Below are positions 1 through 7,692 of a DNA stretch of 37,044 bases, piece by piece (positions within the stretch are counted from its first letter, which is position 1; each line of letters begins with the position of its first letter). This DNA comes from Mycolicibacterium porcinum (GTDB lineage: Bacteria; Actinomycetota; Actinomycetes; Mycobacteriales; Mycobacteriaceae). Where the stretch lies: assembly GCA_002086835.1 (NCBI GenBank), contig MVIG01000037.1:1-37044 (forward strand), in the 5' to 3' direction. Both the position numbers and the translations under genes were made by a program. Under the pieces are notes generated by a model, which had not been told where the DNA came from, made no database searches, and saw nothing but the letters and a program-made list of their open reading frames with translations.

Positions 1-76
1 GCACCGCCAGCTCCACGAGTTCCCGCGGCGCGAACTGCTCCGCCGATGCCTTATATCCCAGTTTCAGTTCAGCCAC
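1..76 (-). CDS. fgd: F420-dependent glucose-6-phosphate dehydrogenase, N-terminal 25 residues only (runs off the left edge)
   Basis: Only the first 25 codons are in the window, read from a GTG at 76. The peptide starts [15 protein letters not shown] and continues through PRELVELAV, which matches the N-terminus of mycobacterial Fgd1 as I remember it. The enzyme oxidises glucose 6-phosphate to 6-phosphogluconolactone and reduces the deazaflavin F420, the main source of F420H2 in mycobacteria. A GGAG lies about 11 nt before the GTG. It is on the same strand as, and 75 nt after, the catabolic run that contains an F420-type LLM oxidoreductase, so cofactor supply is a plausible link. The remaining 90% or more of the gene is outside the window. 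Confidence 0.85.
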
Positions 77-151
77 GGCTTCGTTCTCCATTTCGTCGGT
101 CGGGTCGATCGGCCTGCTGCGCCGGAAACGGCTCACGGTGCAGCGCCGGGC

Positions 152-646
152 CTAGGCCTCGGGTTGTCCGTAGACCGCGACGACGACAGTGCGGTCCAGG
201 CTGTGCTCGGACCACACCCCGATCGCGGTATTGGCACAGTCCGCCATGACCGCGTAGGCGACCGGGTCGTGATACCAGCGATTGAGCAGGTCGAGCCCGC
301 TGATCGCCAGGGCCGGATTGATCGCGACGGTTTGGGCCACCCGGCCGCGGAATCCGGCCGCCTGGGCCCGATCCTGCGATGTAGACCCGTCCGAACCCAG
401 TTCACCGTCCAGGGCCCGGTTACCCAGTACATCCCTGGTGTGCCACTCGGCGGCCTGTTGCAGCCGCTTGTCGATCTTGAGGTCGGTGGTGCAACCCGCC
501 TGGCGCTGGACCGTGTACACGTTGGCCACGACGCCGTCGTTGAGTCGTTTGTTGTCCGCACCAGCAGGTGGTGCACCGGCCAGCAACGCACCGCTCACCA
601 TCAGCACCGCAGTCAGGCCCCACTGCCGAGAAACTGTCATGGTCAT
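152..646 (-). CDS. Secreted CAP-domain (SCP-like) protein
   Basis: A 164-residue protein with an apparent signal peptide: a basic N-terminus (R7), a hydrophobic stretch at about residues 10-24 and a likely cleavage after the Ala-Gly-Ala near residue 30. The mature part resembles the compact mycobacterial CAP/SCP family: QQAAEWHTRDVL near residue 63, a RWYHDP segment near residue 122 and a VWSEHSLDRTVVVAVYG segment at the end. C52 and C137 could form a disulfide. CAP proteins are extracellular and some bind sterols or other lipids; no activity can be assigned here. It starts 4 nt after the preceding Mce-associated gene and so is probably the last gene of this run. A second ATG two codons in is an equally possible start. 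Confidence 0.72.
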   Translation of the reverse strand: MTMTVSRQWGLTAVLMVSGALLAGAPPAGADNKRLNDGVVANVYTVQRQAGCTTDLKIDKRLQQAAEWHTRDVLGNRALDGELGSDGSTSQDRAQAAGFRGRVAQTVAINPALAISGLDLLNRWYHDPVAYAVMADCANTAIGVWSEHSLDRTVVVAVYGQPEA

Positions 647-650
647 CGGA

Positions 651-1205
651 CTAAACCGGGGTGAAATCGGAGATGAGCCACTCGGAGTCCGTCCTCACCA
701 ACGTCACCTTCACGCTGGAGGCGGTGCTGGTGGGCGCACCGTCGCCGATGGTCGTGGTCTGATTGACGAACACCAGCACCTCGGCTTCGCCGGCGGTCGC
801 GGAAATCGTTGCCGCGGCGGGGATGTCGACGACCGCCGAAACCTTCTTCTCCCGGGCCCCGGGTATCACGGTGCGGTCCACCAATTCGGAGTAGGAGTCC
901 CGAAATGGTCCGGACATCCGGTCCCGGGCGGAGTGCAAGGCTTCCTCGACGGTCTGCGGTTGATAGGACAGCATCGCGATGGTGCCATCGGTGGCCGCCC
1001 GCGCCGCCTCGATTCGGGCGGTCTCGGCCGAATCCGTCTCTCCGATGGACCATTTCAGATAGCCGGCGGCGCCCACCGCGATGGCGATCATCGCCGGGAC
1101 CACGCCCAGACCGACGATGCGTGACCAGTCCCGGCGAACGGGTACCGGCGCCACTTCGATCTCGTCGTCGGGTGCCTCCAGCACATCCACGGTTTCTTCA
1201 GACAC
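651..1205 (-). CDS. Mce-associated membrane protein (second of two)
   Basis: A 184-residue protein in the family found next to mce operons. It has an acidic cytoplasmic N-terminus, one transmembrane segment at about residues 30-50, and a C-terminal NTF2-like domain with the family features EEALHSARDRMSGPF and a final WLISDFTPV strand. I chose the GTG at 1205 because a strong AGGAGG lies 7 nt upstream; a GTG at 1232 overlaps the previous stop but has no comparable ribosome site. In Mce1 and Mce4 systems such proteins are thought to stabilise the transporter in the envelope. Here it is separated from mceF by the P450 and hydrolase genes, which ties that block to the importer. Confidence 0.8.
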   Translation of the reverse strand: MSEETVDVLEAPDDEIEVAPVPVRRDWSRIVGLGVVPAMIAIAVGAAGYLKWSIGETDSAETARIEAARAATDGTIAMLSYQPQTVEEALHSARDRMSGPFRDSYSELVDRTVIPGAREKKVSAVVDIPAAATISATAGEAEVLVFVNQTTTIGDGAPTSTASSVKVTLVRTDSEWLISDFTPV

Positions 1206-1228
1206 CGATCGGCCTCCTGTCGCCGGGC

Positions 1229-1708
1229 TCACGGCACGAACTGCACGTTCGACACCTTGACCTGCTCACCATCGCGCTGAACGTCGATCCGCAACCGCCA
1301 CCGCCGCGGCTCGGGGTCCGCCTGTTCACCAAACGTCTTGACCGACACCGCCACCAGCACCCGGGCCTGATCGCCGTCGATGGATTCCAGGCCCGCGGCG
1401 GTCACGGTTCCGGTGGTCTTCGATTTGGCTTGGCGCACCACGTCGATGAAGGGTTGGGCCCGTTGATCGAAGTCCGCGCGGAACTCGCCGGTCGCCGAGT
1501 CGAGAATGCGCTGCACGTCGGCATCGACATGTGCGTAGTCGACGGTGGTGAGGTTGAGCGCGCCCTGCCGGGCCGCCTCCACCAGCACTGCCTCGTGCTG
1601 GTGCTCGCGTCGGGCGTCCTCGAGCCGAAACCCCAACCAGCCCAGGACGGCCCCCAGAGCCACCAGGGTGGCCAGTCCGAACATCGCGACGACCCTAGGC
1701 TTCGGCAT
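1229..1708 (-). CDS. Mce-associated membrane protein (first of two)
   Basis: A 159-residue protein with a transmembrane segment at about residues 7-26 (start MPKPRVVAMFGLATLVALGA) followed by a periplasmic NTF2-like domain with the family pattern VQRILDSATGEFRADFDQR and a closing strand KVSNVQFVP. It resembles the Mce-associated proteins encoded after mceF in M. tuberculosis. The ATG at 1708 lies inside the end of the M20 peptidase gene (14-nt overlap), implying translational coupling. It and the next gene form a tandem pair of related proteins, as is usual for this family. Confidence 0.8.
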   Translation of the reverse strand: MPKPRVVAMFGLATLVALGAVLGWLGFRLEDARREHQHEAVLVEAARQGALNLTTVDYAHVDADVQRILDSATGEFRADFDQRAQPFIDVVRQAKSKTTGTVTAAGLESIDGDQARVLVAVSVKTFGEQADPEPRRWRLRIDVQRDGEQVKVSNVQFVP

Positions 1709-2867
1709 GATCGGCTCCGAATGTGGTGAAAACCCTGGCGAAGGTGCGGGCCGCGGCGGTCAGCTCGGCCAGCGCGACGGATTCTTCACTGCTGTGAGCG
1801 ACGGTCATCGAGCCCGGTCCGTACACCACGGTCGGGATGCCGAGGTCGTTGCGCAGGAAGCGGGCATCGGTTCCCAGATACAGGCCCCGGATCGGGGTGT
1901 CGGCGCCCGCTGCGGCGCGCACCAGTCCGACGAACGGGTGATCGGCGTACAGTTCCGAGCCCGCGGCGAACGCGATCACCTCCACCGTGCAGTCGATGCC
2001 GTCGCCCGCCTGCTCGATCAGTGTGCGCAGGCTGGCCACGGCCTGTTCGGGGGTCTCCCCCGGTAGTACCCGGCGGTCGACCCGCAGGGTGCAGGAGCTG
2101 GCCACGATATTGGGGGCGGTGCCGCCGTCGATCTGACCGACGTTGCACGTCGGAGACCCGAGCAGCGGATGGCTGATGCCGAAGTCGGCCTGATGAAGCA
2201 CACCGACCAGCCGGGCCGCATCCGCGACGGCGGAGTGACCGACGGACGGATCACTGCCGTGGGCCGCGCGCCCGACGACGGTGATCTCGGCCAGCAGCAC
2301 TCCACGTTCGGCCACGCAGACCTGCAACTCGCTGGGCTCGGGCACGATGGCGGCGTCCGCCGCGATCCGCCCGGCGCGCAGCAGCGCCTCGGTCCCCCAG
2401 CGGCCACCGGTCTCCTCGTCGGCGACCAGATGGAAGGTCACGTCGCACGCAGGTGGTGCCTGGGCGTCGAAGCAGGCCCGCAATCCCTCGATCGCGGCCG
2501 CGATGCCGCCCTTCATATCGCAGGCGCCCCGGCCGTACAGCCGGCCATCGCGTACTACCCCGCCGAACGGCGGCAGCGCCCACTCCTCCTCGACCACCGG
2601 AACTACGTCGATATGCCCGTTGATCAACAACTGCCGACGGGGACCCGGACCGGTTCCCGCCACGGTGGCCAGCACCGAGGTCCGTCCCGGCGCTGGCTCG
2701 AAGACCTCGGGTTTGGCCCCGAGGCCGACCAGTACATCCGACAGCAGCGGGATGATCGACCGCTCGTCGCCGGGCGGATTACTGGTATCGCACCGCACCA
2801 TCGCGGCGGTCAGTTCGGCGCACCGCCATTCGTCGACCGCGGTCACGGCCGCCAGTTCAGCACTCAC
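1695..2867 (-). CDS. M20-family metallo-amidohydrolase/peptidase (ArgE/DapE/CPG2 type)
   Basis: A 390-residue protein of normal length for the M20 family. Metal-binding motifs are intact: GHIDVVP (H85, D87), GRGACDMKGG (D117) and VADEETGG (E151 as general base, E152 as ligand). A lid/dimerisation domain lies in the middle third and a late metal-ligand segment (VAHSSEE) near the C-terminus. The family hydrolyses amide bonds of N-acyl amino acids or small peptides in the cytoplasm with two zinc ions. No signal peptide is seen. The GTG start overlaps the DUF1028 stop by 4 nt (GTGA), so the two are coupled; both are candidate amide hydrolases, suggesting that the pathway substrate contains an amide. 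Confidence 0.88.
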   Translation of the reverse strand: MSAELAAVTAVDEWRCAELTAAMVRCDTSNPPGDERSIIPLLSDVLVGLGAKPEVFEPAPGRTSVLATVAGTGPGPRRQLLINGHIDVVPVVEEEWALPPFGGVVRDGRLYGRGACDMKGGIAAAIEGLRACFDAQAPPACDVTFHLVADEETGGRWGTEALLRAGRIAADAAIVPEPSELQVCVAERGVLLAEITVVGRAAHGSDPSVGHSAVADAARLVGVLHQADFGISHPLLGSPTCNVGQIDGGTAPNIVASSCTLRVDRRVLPGETPEQAVASLRTLIEQAGDGIDCTVEVIAFAAGSELYADHPFVGLVRAAAGADTPIRGLYLGTDARFLRNDLGIPTVVYGPGSMTVAHSSEESVALAELTAAARTFARVFTTFGADHAEA

Positions 2868-3775
2868 AGGTAATCCTCGACGTTGTCGAGGAAACCCAGG
2901 GGCCCGATGCCGCGGAGAAACTCGCGCAGGGCCGGCCGGTAGCCGAACAGATTGGCGAACAACGCCCGCGCCGCGTCGATATCACCGCTGCGCGCCAGCA
3001 GTACCGCCCGCCAGAAATCCGGCTCGCGATTCTGCGTACCGAGCAACCCAGCCGCATCGGCCAGCCCGGTGAGCTTCTCGCCCAACAATTCCGGGGTGAC
3101 GTTGCGGTACGGCCCGATCATCAGATCCGGTGCGAAGATCACCGCGCCCACCACATCGAAGGCCCGGTGCCGGGGCAGCAGCCGCGACAGCTCGGCCACC
3201 GGGTCGGGGTCGTCATCCACCCTGATATCGATCAGAACCTGATTCCATGGGGTATCCGACCGCTGCGCGCTGTACACCGTGAGTACCGCCGACTGTGATC
3301 CGCGGACGTCACCACCTGCCGCTTCGGCGGCCATCATAGCGGTTAGGATGCGTTCGGCCAGCGGGCCTTTCGCGCCCTGGTAGGCCTCCATCAGGTCGTG
3401 GCAGACCTGCTCGGAGGCCAGCATGTTGCCTTGCACCGCGACGCCGTCGGCCACCAGGCCGGTAGCGGCGGGGGCACAGCGGTCGCCGGTGAACGTCGCC
3501 GCGCCACCGTCGGCATCGACGACGCCGAGCTGACGGTAGGCGCTCAGTGGGTCCGCCGCCGTCACGGCATCCACTGCGGCCTGGGCGCCGGCCCCGGCCC
3601 GCATAGCCGCGACCGCGCCCGGGCCGTAGTCGACGTTGACGAAGGCCTGGGTGGCCGCCACCCCGACCCCGGCCTCGCCCCATCCAACCAGCCGACCGAC
3701 TCCGAAGAAATGCGATTGCGCTCCAATGCCTAGCTCCCCGGTTGCCGGATCCCGCGCGACAATCGAATACGTCAT
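2864..3775 (-). CDS. DUF1028-family protein, Ntn-hydrolase-like, with C-terminal helical domain
   Basis: A 303-residue protein. The first 220 residues show DUF1028 hallmarks: the opening MTYSIVARDPATGELGIG, then AGVGVAATQAFVNVDYGP, the phrase FTGDRC near residue 95 and VQGNML near residue 114. The last 70 residues (FWRAVLLARSGDIDAARAL) match the helical extension often found on this family and annotated as a putative peptidoglycan-binding region. The fold is related to N-terminal nucleophile hydrolases; Thr2 would be exposed if the initiator Met is removed, but that role is inference. It lies between an alpha/beta hydrolase (4-nt gap) and the M20 gene (4-nt overlap). The reaction is unknown. 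Confidence 0.85.
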   Translation of the reverse strand: MTYSIVARDPATGELGIGAQSHFFGVGRLVGWGEAGVGVAATQAFVNVDYGPGAVAAMRAGAGAQAAVDAVTAADPLSAYRQLGVVDADGGAATFTGDRCAPAATGLVADGVAVQGNMLASEQVCHDLMEAYQGAKGPLAERILTAMMAAEAAGGDVRGSQSAVLTVYSAQRSDTPWNQVLIDIRVDDDPDPVAELSRLLPRHRAFDVVGAVIFAPDLMIGPYRNVTPELLGEKLTGLADAAGLLGTQNREPDFWRAVLLARSGDIDAARALFANLFGYRPALREFLRGIGPLGFLDNVEDYL

Positions 3776-3779
3776 GGCC

Positions 3780-4580
3780 TCACCGTTTTTCCGCTTGGGT
3801 GTGCTGATTGATCCAGGCGGCCACCTGAGCGGGGGCCTCCACCATGGGAAGATGTCCGACGCCGTCGAGGATGACGGTGCTGCCGCCGGTGGCGGCCGCG
3901 ATCTCCACCGTCATCTGCGGCGGGCAGGTCGGGTCGTCGGTGCCGCCGACCGCCAGCACGGGCGCACACACCCGGCCGACCAGGTGCCGGATGTCGGCGC
4001 CGAAGGCGGCCCGCAGGATCGCCGCGACCACGGATTCCGGTCGTTCGCCGGCTACCCGGATGACGTCGTGCAGGGCCGGATCGTCGCGGAAGTTCGGTCC
4101 GACGATCGTCGGCGTCAGCTCGGCGAAATAACGTTGACTTCCAACCGTTTCCAGCTGGTTTACCATCGCCTCGATTTCGGGTTGGGTCAGGCCGGTGCCC
4201 AGCGTCGAGCCCAGGGTGGTCACACTGTGCACCCGGCCGGGGTAGCGAGCCGCCAGGGCCAGGGCAATGGCCCCACCCAGCGAGCCGCCCACCAGGTGCA
4301 CGGCATCCAGGCCCAGCCCGTCGAGCACCGCGAGCACATCCGGTACATATCCGTCGTCGACGGTGTACGGGCCGGACCACACCGATTGCCCGTGCCCGCG
4401 CAGATCAATTGCCACCGCGGGCAACTCCAGCAGCGGCAACACCGAGTTCCACACCACGCCGGCGGTGTTGATCGGATGCAGCAGCACCACTGCGGTCCGT
4501 TGATCGCTGGCGTCTGACCTGGTCACCGCCAGCGGTCCGGCCGGCCCGGCGACTCGACAGGACTGGAATGTCACGGTCAT
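3780..4580 (-). CDS. Alpha/beta-hydrolase fold protein
   Basis: A 266-residue cytoplasmic protein with the full alpha/beta hydrolase pattern: the strand-loop VVLLHPINTAG (oxyanion region, residue 31 on), LRGHGQS at 60, nucleophile elbow VGGSLGG with Ser100, an acidic residue in GGTDDPT (Asp215 or 216) and His243 in GVGHLPMVE. It resembles the enol-lactone hydrolase/esterase branch (PcaD-like), but the substrate cannot be read from sequence. Its ATG overlaps the stop of the SnoaL-like gene (ATGA) and it ends 4 nt before DUF1028, so it sits mid-operon. Most likely it cleaves an ester, lactone or C-C bond made by the P450 and LLM enzymes. Confidence 0.88.
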   Translation of the reverse strand: MTVTFQSCRVAGPAGPLAVTRSDASDQRTAVVLLHPINTAGVVWNSVLPLLELPAVAIDLRGHGQSVWSGPYTVDDGYVPDVLAVLDGLGLDAVHLVGGSLGGAIALALAARYPGRVHSVTTLGSTLGTGLTQPEIEAMVNQLETVGSQRYFAELTPTIVGPNFRDDPALHDVIRVAGERPESVVAAILRAAFGADIRHLVGRVCAPVLAVGGTDDPTCPPQMTVEIAAATGGSTVILDGVGHLPMVEAPAQVAAWINQHTQAEKR

Positions 4581-5044
4581 TCCGTCACGTACTTCGCCGT
4601 TCCGGCCTTGGCTGCCTCACTGACATGCATGTGCCAGATCCGCCACTGCGGCGCACCGGTGCCGTCGTCGCGGCGGTAGAATTCGGTGTTGCGGAACCGG
4701 ATCGGGCCCGAGCTCTCCAGCTTTCCGCTCGCCGAGGGCAACATGAGCTCGCACTCTCCCTCCGAGGTGAGCAGCGCGACATCACCGAACACCTCGACGG
4801 AGGGGGCACCGGTGTCGGAGATGGCGGTGATGTTGGCCCCGATGGCGGTGAGGTTGCGCCACAGCTTCGCCTTGTCCTGCACCCCGTGGTAAGTGAAGCC
4901 ATTGAGGTTGAACTGGTGGTAGGCGTCGCCGCCGGGAAAGAAGCCGATCATGGATTCGGCGATCAGGTCTACGTTCGCCGCCAGCCAGCCGTTGTGCACG
5001 GCGAGGATATCGTCGATGTCGGTGCGGGTGTCGGTGTCGGTCAT
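4577..5044 (-). CDS. SnoaL/NTF2-like small protein
   Basis: A 155-residue protein with an NTF2-like cone fold signature: an N-terminal helix with ILAVHNGWLAANVDLI, a GFFPGGDAYHQFNLNG strand, and a terminal strand WRIWHMHVSE. Members act as small isomerases, hydratases or dehydratases, or as non-catalytic binding subunits; several belong to steroid or aromatic degradation clusters. No catalytic pair can be assigned with confidence. A GGAGA precedes the ATG. It lies 22 nt after the LLM gene and overlaps the alpha/beta hydrolase gene by 4 nt, indicating a role in the same pathway. Confidence 0.75.
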   Translation of the reverse strand: MTDTDTRTDIDDILAVHNGWLAANVDLIAESMIGFFPGGDAYHQFNLNGFTYHGVQDKAKLWRNLTAIGANITAISDTGAPSVEVFGDVALLTSEGECELMLPSASGKLESSGPIRFRNTEFYRRDDGTGAPQWRIWHMHVSEAAKAGTAKYVTE

Positions 5045-5066
5045 GTTGTGTCTCCGTGAGGATCGA

Positions 5067-6068
5067 TTAGAAGAGGGATGCGATGGCGGACAACGATTCT
5101 CGGCCGTTGTCTTCGATCAGCGGTACCACCACGACCTTGTCTGCCCCGGCCTCGAACAGCCGTTTCAGTGCGACCTCAGCCTCGGCCGGTGTGCCCGTGA
5201 TGGACATGGCGTCCACCCAGTGCTCGGGCATCTCGGCGAGCACGACCTCCGGTCCGCCCCGGGTGAGCATCTCGGCGAGCACGTCATTGCCGCCGATCGA
5301 GCCCAGCATCGGGTTCGGCCCGGTCGCGGCAAGGTAGAAGGCCAGCGCAGGCTTGATCTGGTCGCGGGTCCGGACCGCAGCGGCTGGATCGTTGGACAAA
5401 TTGATCGCGCACAGCACCACAAGTTCTGGCTTGTCCTCTCGGCCCGCCTGGGCCGCGGCGGCGTCGAGTTTGATCCGGGCGCCGGCCACATATTCGGGTG
5501 TGGACAGCACGCTGACCACCAGGCCGTCGGCCAGTTCACCGGTCAACGCAATGCCCTTGTCCCCCAACACCCCGACATAGAGCGGGACCCGCTCGGCCGG
5601 CGGATGGGTCAAGCTGACCTCGGTGAAGGAGTGCACCCGGCCCTCGTCGGTCACCGTCTCGGCGCCGAGCAGCCGCCGTACCCCGGTGAGCGTCTCGCGC
5701 AGCGCGCTCATCGGGGACCGGACGGTGAGGCCCATCTGGGCGGTCCAGCCCGGCACCCCATGACCGATGCCAGGCGCGAACCGGCCGGGAAATGCCCGGG
5801 CCAGGGTGGCGATCTCCATGGCCAGCAGCGCCGGATGACGCACTACCGAAGCCACCACCGAGACCCCGACCCGGACCCGGTCCGTAGCACTCAACGCGAT
5901 CGCCGACGCCGCGATGCCGCCGAGGAAGAAGTAGTCCTCCGGCACCCACAGCTCGCCGAACCCGTTGTTTTGCACCCACTTCGCGAGCGATGCGATGTCC
6001 TCGGGCTTGGTGGTGCTGCCCAGCAACACGCCCACCCGTGAACCGTCTACCTGTGTTGTAGTGCTCAA
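5067..6068 (-). CDS. LLM-class (luciferase-like, probably F420-dependent) oxidoreductase
   Basis: A 333-residue TIM-barrel oxidoreductase of the bacterial luciferase-like family. Visible features are LGSTTKPEDIASLAKWVQ, GFGELWVPEDYFFLGG, a VRVGVSVVASVVRHP strand, RFAPGIGHGVPGW, and a C-terminal third with the EAEVALKRLFEAGAD phrase. Mycobacteria use this family mostly with F420, sometimes with FMN; F420 is favoured by context because fgd lies at the end of the same gene run. The start is a TTG that overlaps the ferredoxin stop (TTGA). Likely role: reduction, oxidation or monooxygenation of the imported compound. It is not Fgd itself, which starts separately at the left edge. Confidence 0.85.
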   Translation of the reverse strand: MSTTTQVDGSRVGVLLGSTTKPEDIASLAKWVQNNGFGELWVPEDYFFLGGIAASAIALSATDRVRVGVSVVASVVRHPALLAMEIATLARAFPGRFAPGIGHGVPGWTAQMGLTVRSPMSALRETLTGVRRLLGAETVTDEGRVHSFTEVSLTHPPAERVPLYVGVLGDKGIALTGELADGLVVSVLSTPEYVAGARIKLDAAAAQAGREDKPELVVLCAINLSNDPAAAVRTRDQIKPALAFYLAATGPNPMLGSIGGNDVLAEMLTRGGPEVVLAEMPEHWVDAMSITGTPAEAEVALKRLFEAGADKVVVVPLIEDNGRESLSAIASLF

Positions 6069-6286
6069 CGCTGTCCTCTCGGGTCCTCGTCGGATTCATC
6101 GATGGTCTCGATGGCGCCCACCGGGCAGGCCTCGGCCGCCCGGGTCACGCCGGCCTGCAGCTCGACTCGGGGCTGCTCGTCCAGCAGGGTCACCCAGCCG
6201 TCCGGGGTGCTGCCGAACACCTCGGGCGCGTTGCGCCGGCAGATTCCGCTGGCCATGCAGTGTTCGGCAGTGACGATCACTCGCAT
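6065..6286 (-). CDS. Small ferredoxin, [3Fe-4S] type, P450 redox partner
   Basis: A 73-residue ferredoxin. Its Cys pattern is C10-MASGI-C16 and later C54-P: the second Cys of a classical CxxCxxC is replaced by Ser13, so it should hold a [3Fe-4S] cluster. This is the standard type encoded next to mycobacterial P450 genes and passes single electrons from a reductase to the P450 heme. The open frame extends further upstream, but the ATG at 6286 gives the family's exact N-terminus (MRVIVTAEHC). It starts 13 nt after the P450 stop and its own stop overlaps the LLM start. A tail rich in acidic residues (ESDEDPRGQR) follows the last Cys. Confidence 0.92.
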   Translation of the reverse strand: MRVIVTAEHCMASGICRRNAPEVFGSTPDGWVTLLDEQPRVELQAGVTRAAEACPVGAIETIDESDEDPRGQR

Positions 6287-6299
6287 CGCAACCCCGCTC

Positions 6300-7541
6300 T
6301 CAGAGCCGGACCGGACGCGAATGCCAGCCGCGGGCCAGGATGTTGCTGGTGCGGCGCACCGCGGGTCCGCTGCCTGCGCTGAAATTCGGGAATCGCTCCA
6401 GGATCTTGCGCAGCACGACGGCGGTCTCCAGCCGGGCCAGCGGCGCCCCGACGCAGAAATGGATGCCATGGCTGAACGACAGGTGCCGGGACGCGTCGCG
6501 GGAAATATCGATCACCCCGGGATCGTCGAACTGCCGGGGATCACGGTTGGCCGCGGCGATGATCTGGAAACACATCTGGCCGGCCTTGATCTGCTGACCG
6601 CCGTACTCCACGTCCCGGAGCGCCTTGCGGAAGTCCATGTGGAACGGCGGGTCGAACCGCAGCATCTCCTCGAGCGCCACCGGAATCAGCGAGGGATCTT
6701 CCTGCAGTTGGGCTTTGATGTCGGGGCGGTCGATCATGATCGTCATCGCGCTGCCGATCAGCGAGGTGGTGGTGTCGTTGCCCGCCGACAGCAACAACGT
6801 TATCTGCGAGACCGCCTCGTCTAGCTCCAGCAGTTCGCCGGAATCGGTCTCGGTGGACGCGATGAGGGTGATCAGATCGTCCTGCGGATCGGCCTTGCGC
6901 TGCTTCACCAACTCGGCCAGATAGTCCAACATCTCCAGCGAGGTCCGGATCGACTCGTCACGCAGCCGGCCTTGAACCCCGGCGTCGAAGGTCCGACCGA
7001 AAGCCTCCGACCATTCCCGCAACTGCGACCACATGTCCTTGGGCACACCGAGAATCGAGGCGATCACTGCCACCGGTATGTCTGCGGCGAGGTGCGGCAT
7101 GATGTCGAGTTCCTCACCCGGCTGATACCGGCCGAGCACCTCGTCGGCGACCTCTTCCATCGACGAACGCCAACGGGCGACGGACTGGGGAGTGAACGCG
7201 TGCCGAAATATCGAGCGGATCCGGGTGTGATCCGGCGAATCCTTGAAGATGAACTGCCGCGAGCTGATCGAGATGAACCGGCGATGTTCAGCATCCTCGG
7301 GGTCGTGGATGCCCGGGCCGCCTGCGAAGAAGGTGTCGTTGGAGAAGACATCGTGCTGCGACACCATCGACCGCACATCGTCATACCGGCAGACGATCCA
7401 GGCGCCGAGCACATCGGACCAGTGCACGCCCGAGCCGAGCTCCCTGAGCTGTTCATAGAGCGGGTACGGGTCTGCGACGCCGCCCAGGACCAGGTCCCGG
7501 ACAATCGCCGCTGCGTCGACGTCTTCGATCGCGCCTACCAC
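6300..7541 (-). CDS. Cytochrome P450 monooxygenase
   Basis: About 413 residues, a normal soluble bacterial P450. Landmarks in order: the DPYPLYEQLRE N-terminal helix, SPDHTRIRSIFRHAFTP (C helix), the I-helix oxygen motif AGNDTTTS, the K-helix ExxR in EEMLRFDPP, and the heme-binding loop SFSHGIHFCVGAPLAR with Cys at about residue 363. It would hydroxylate or dealkylate the imported substrate with electrons from the ferredoxin downstream. I place the start at the GTG at 7541, which has GGAGG 5 nt upstream; a GTG at 7553 is in frame but lacks such a site. It heads the catabolic gene run; the operator-like motif shared with the mce operon lies about 80-130 nt upstream. Subfamily not assigned. Confidence 0.93.
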   Translation of the reverse strand: MVGAIEDVDAAAIVRDLVLGGVADPYPLYEQLRELGSGVHWSDVLGAWIVCRYDDVRSMVSQHDVFSNDTFFAGGPGIHDPEDAEHRRFISISSRQFIFKDSPDHTRIRSIFRHAFTPQSVARWRSSMEEVADEVLGRYQPGEELDIMPHLAADIPVAVIASILGVPKDMWSQLREWSEAFGRTFDAGVQGRLRDESIRTSLEMLDYLAELVKQRKADPQDDLITLIASTETDSGELLELDEAVSQITLLLSAGNDTTTSLIGSAMTIMIDRPDIKAQLQEDPSLIPVALEEMLRFDPPFHMDFRKALRDVEYGGQQIKAGQMCFQIIAAANRDPRQFDDPGVIDISRDASRHLSFSHGIHFCVGAPLARLETAVVLRKILERFPNFSAGSGPAVRRTSNILARGWHSRPVRL

Positions 7542-7618
7542 TTGTACCTCCACGGTCGTGGTTTGAAAGTCGTTATCCCCTCGCGGGGTTCAGATGACAC
7601 TCCCATCCGGCGCCGGGC

Positions 7619-7671
7619 CGTCACATCGGTATAGCGCGCACCGGCACTACGTAACTGCGCCTTGTCGACGC
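7619..7671 (-). promoter_or_regulatory. Shared operator/promoter-like motif upstream of the P450 gene
   Basis: ACTACGTA at 7646-7653 and TTGTCGACGC at 7662-7671, separated by 8 nt, are identical in sequence, spacing and orientation to a pair at 16933-16958 upstream of yrbEA. A second weaker block, CGTCACATCGGTAT at 7619-7632, agrees with the yrbEA region at 11 of 14 positions. TACGTA and GTCGAC are each self-complementary. Between here and the P450 start lie two further palindromic stretches, CCGGCGCCGG at 7607-7616 and CCCC-TCGC-GGGG at 7577-7588. Read on the minus strand, TATACC at about 7627-7632 could be a -10 element, which would put the motif at and upstream of -35. Confidence 0.65.
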
Positions 7672-7692
7672 ACTGCGAAACCCCCGAAAAGA

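Noticed and set aside
77-151. A terminator between the CAP-domain gene and fgd
   Set aside because: No stable inverted repeat or U-run was found in these 75 nt.
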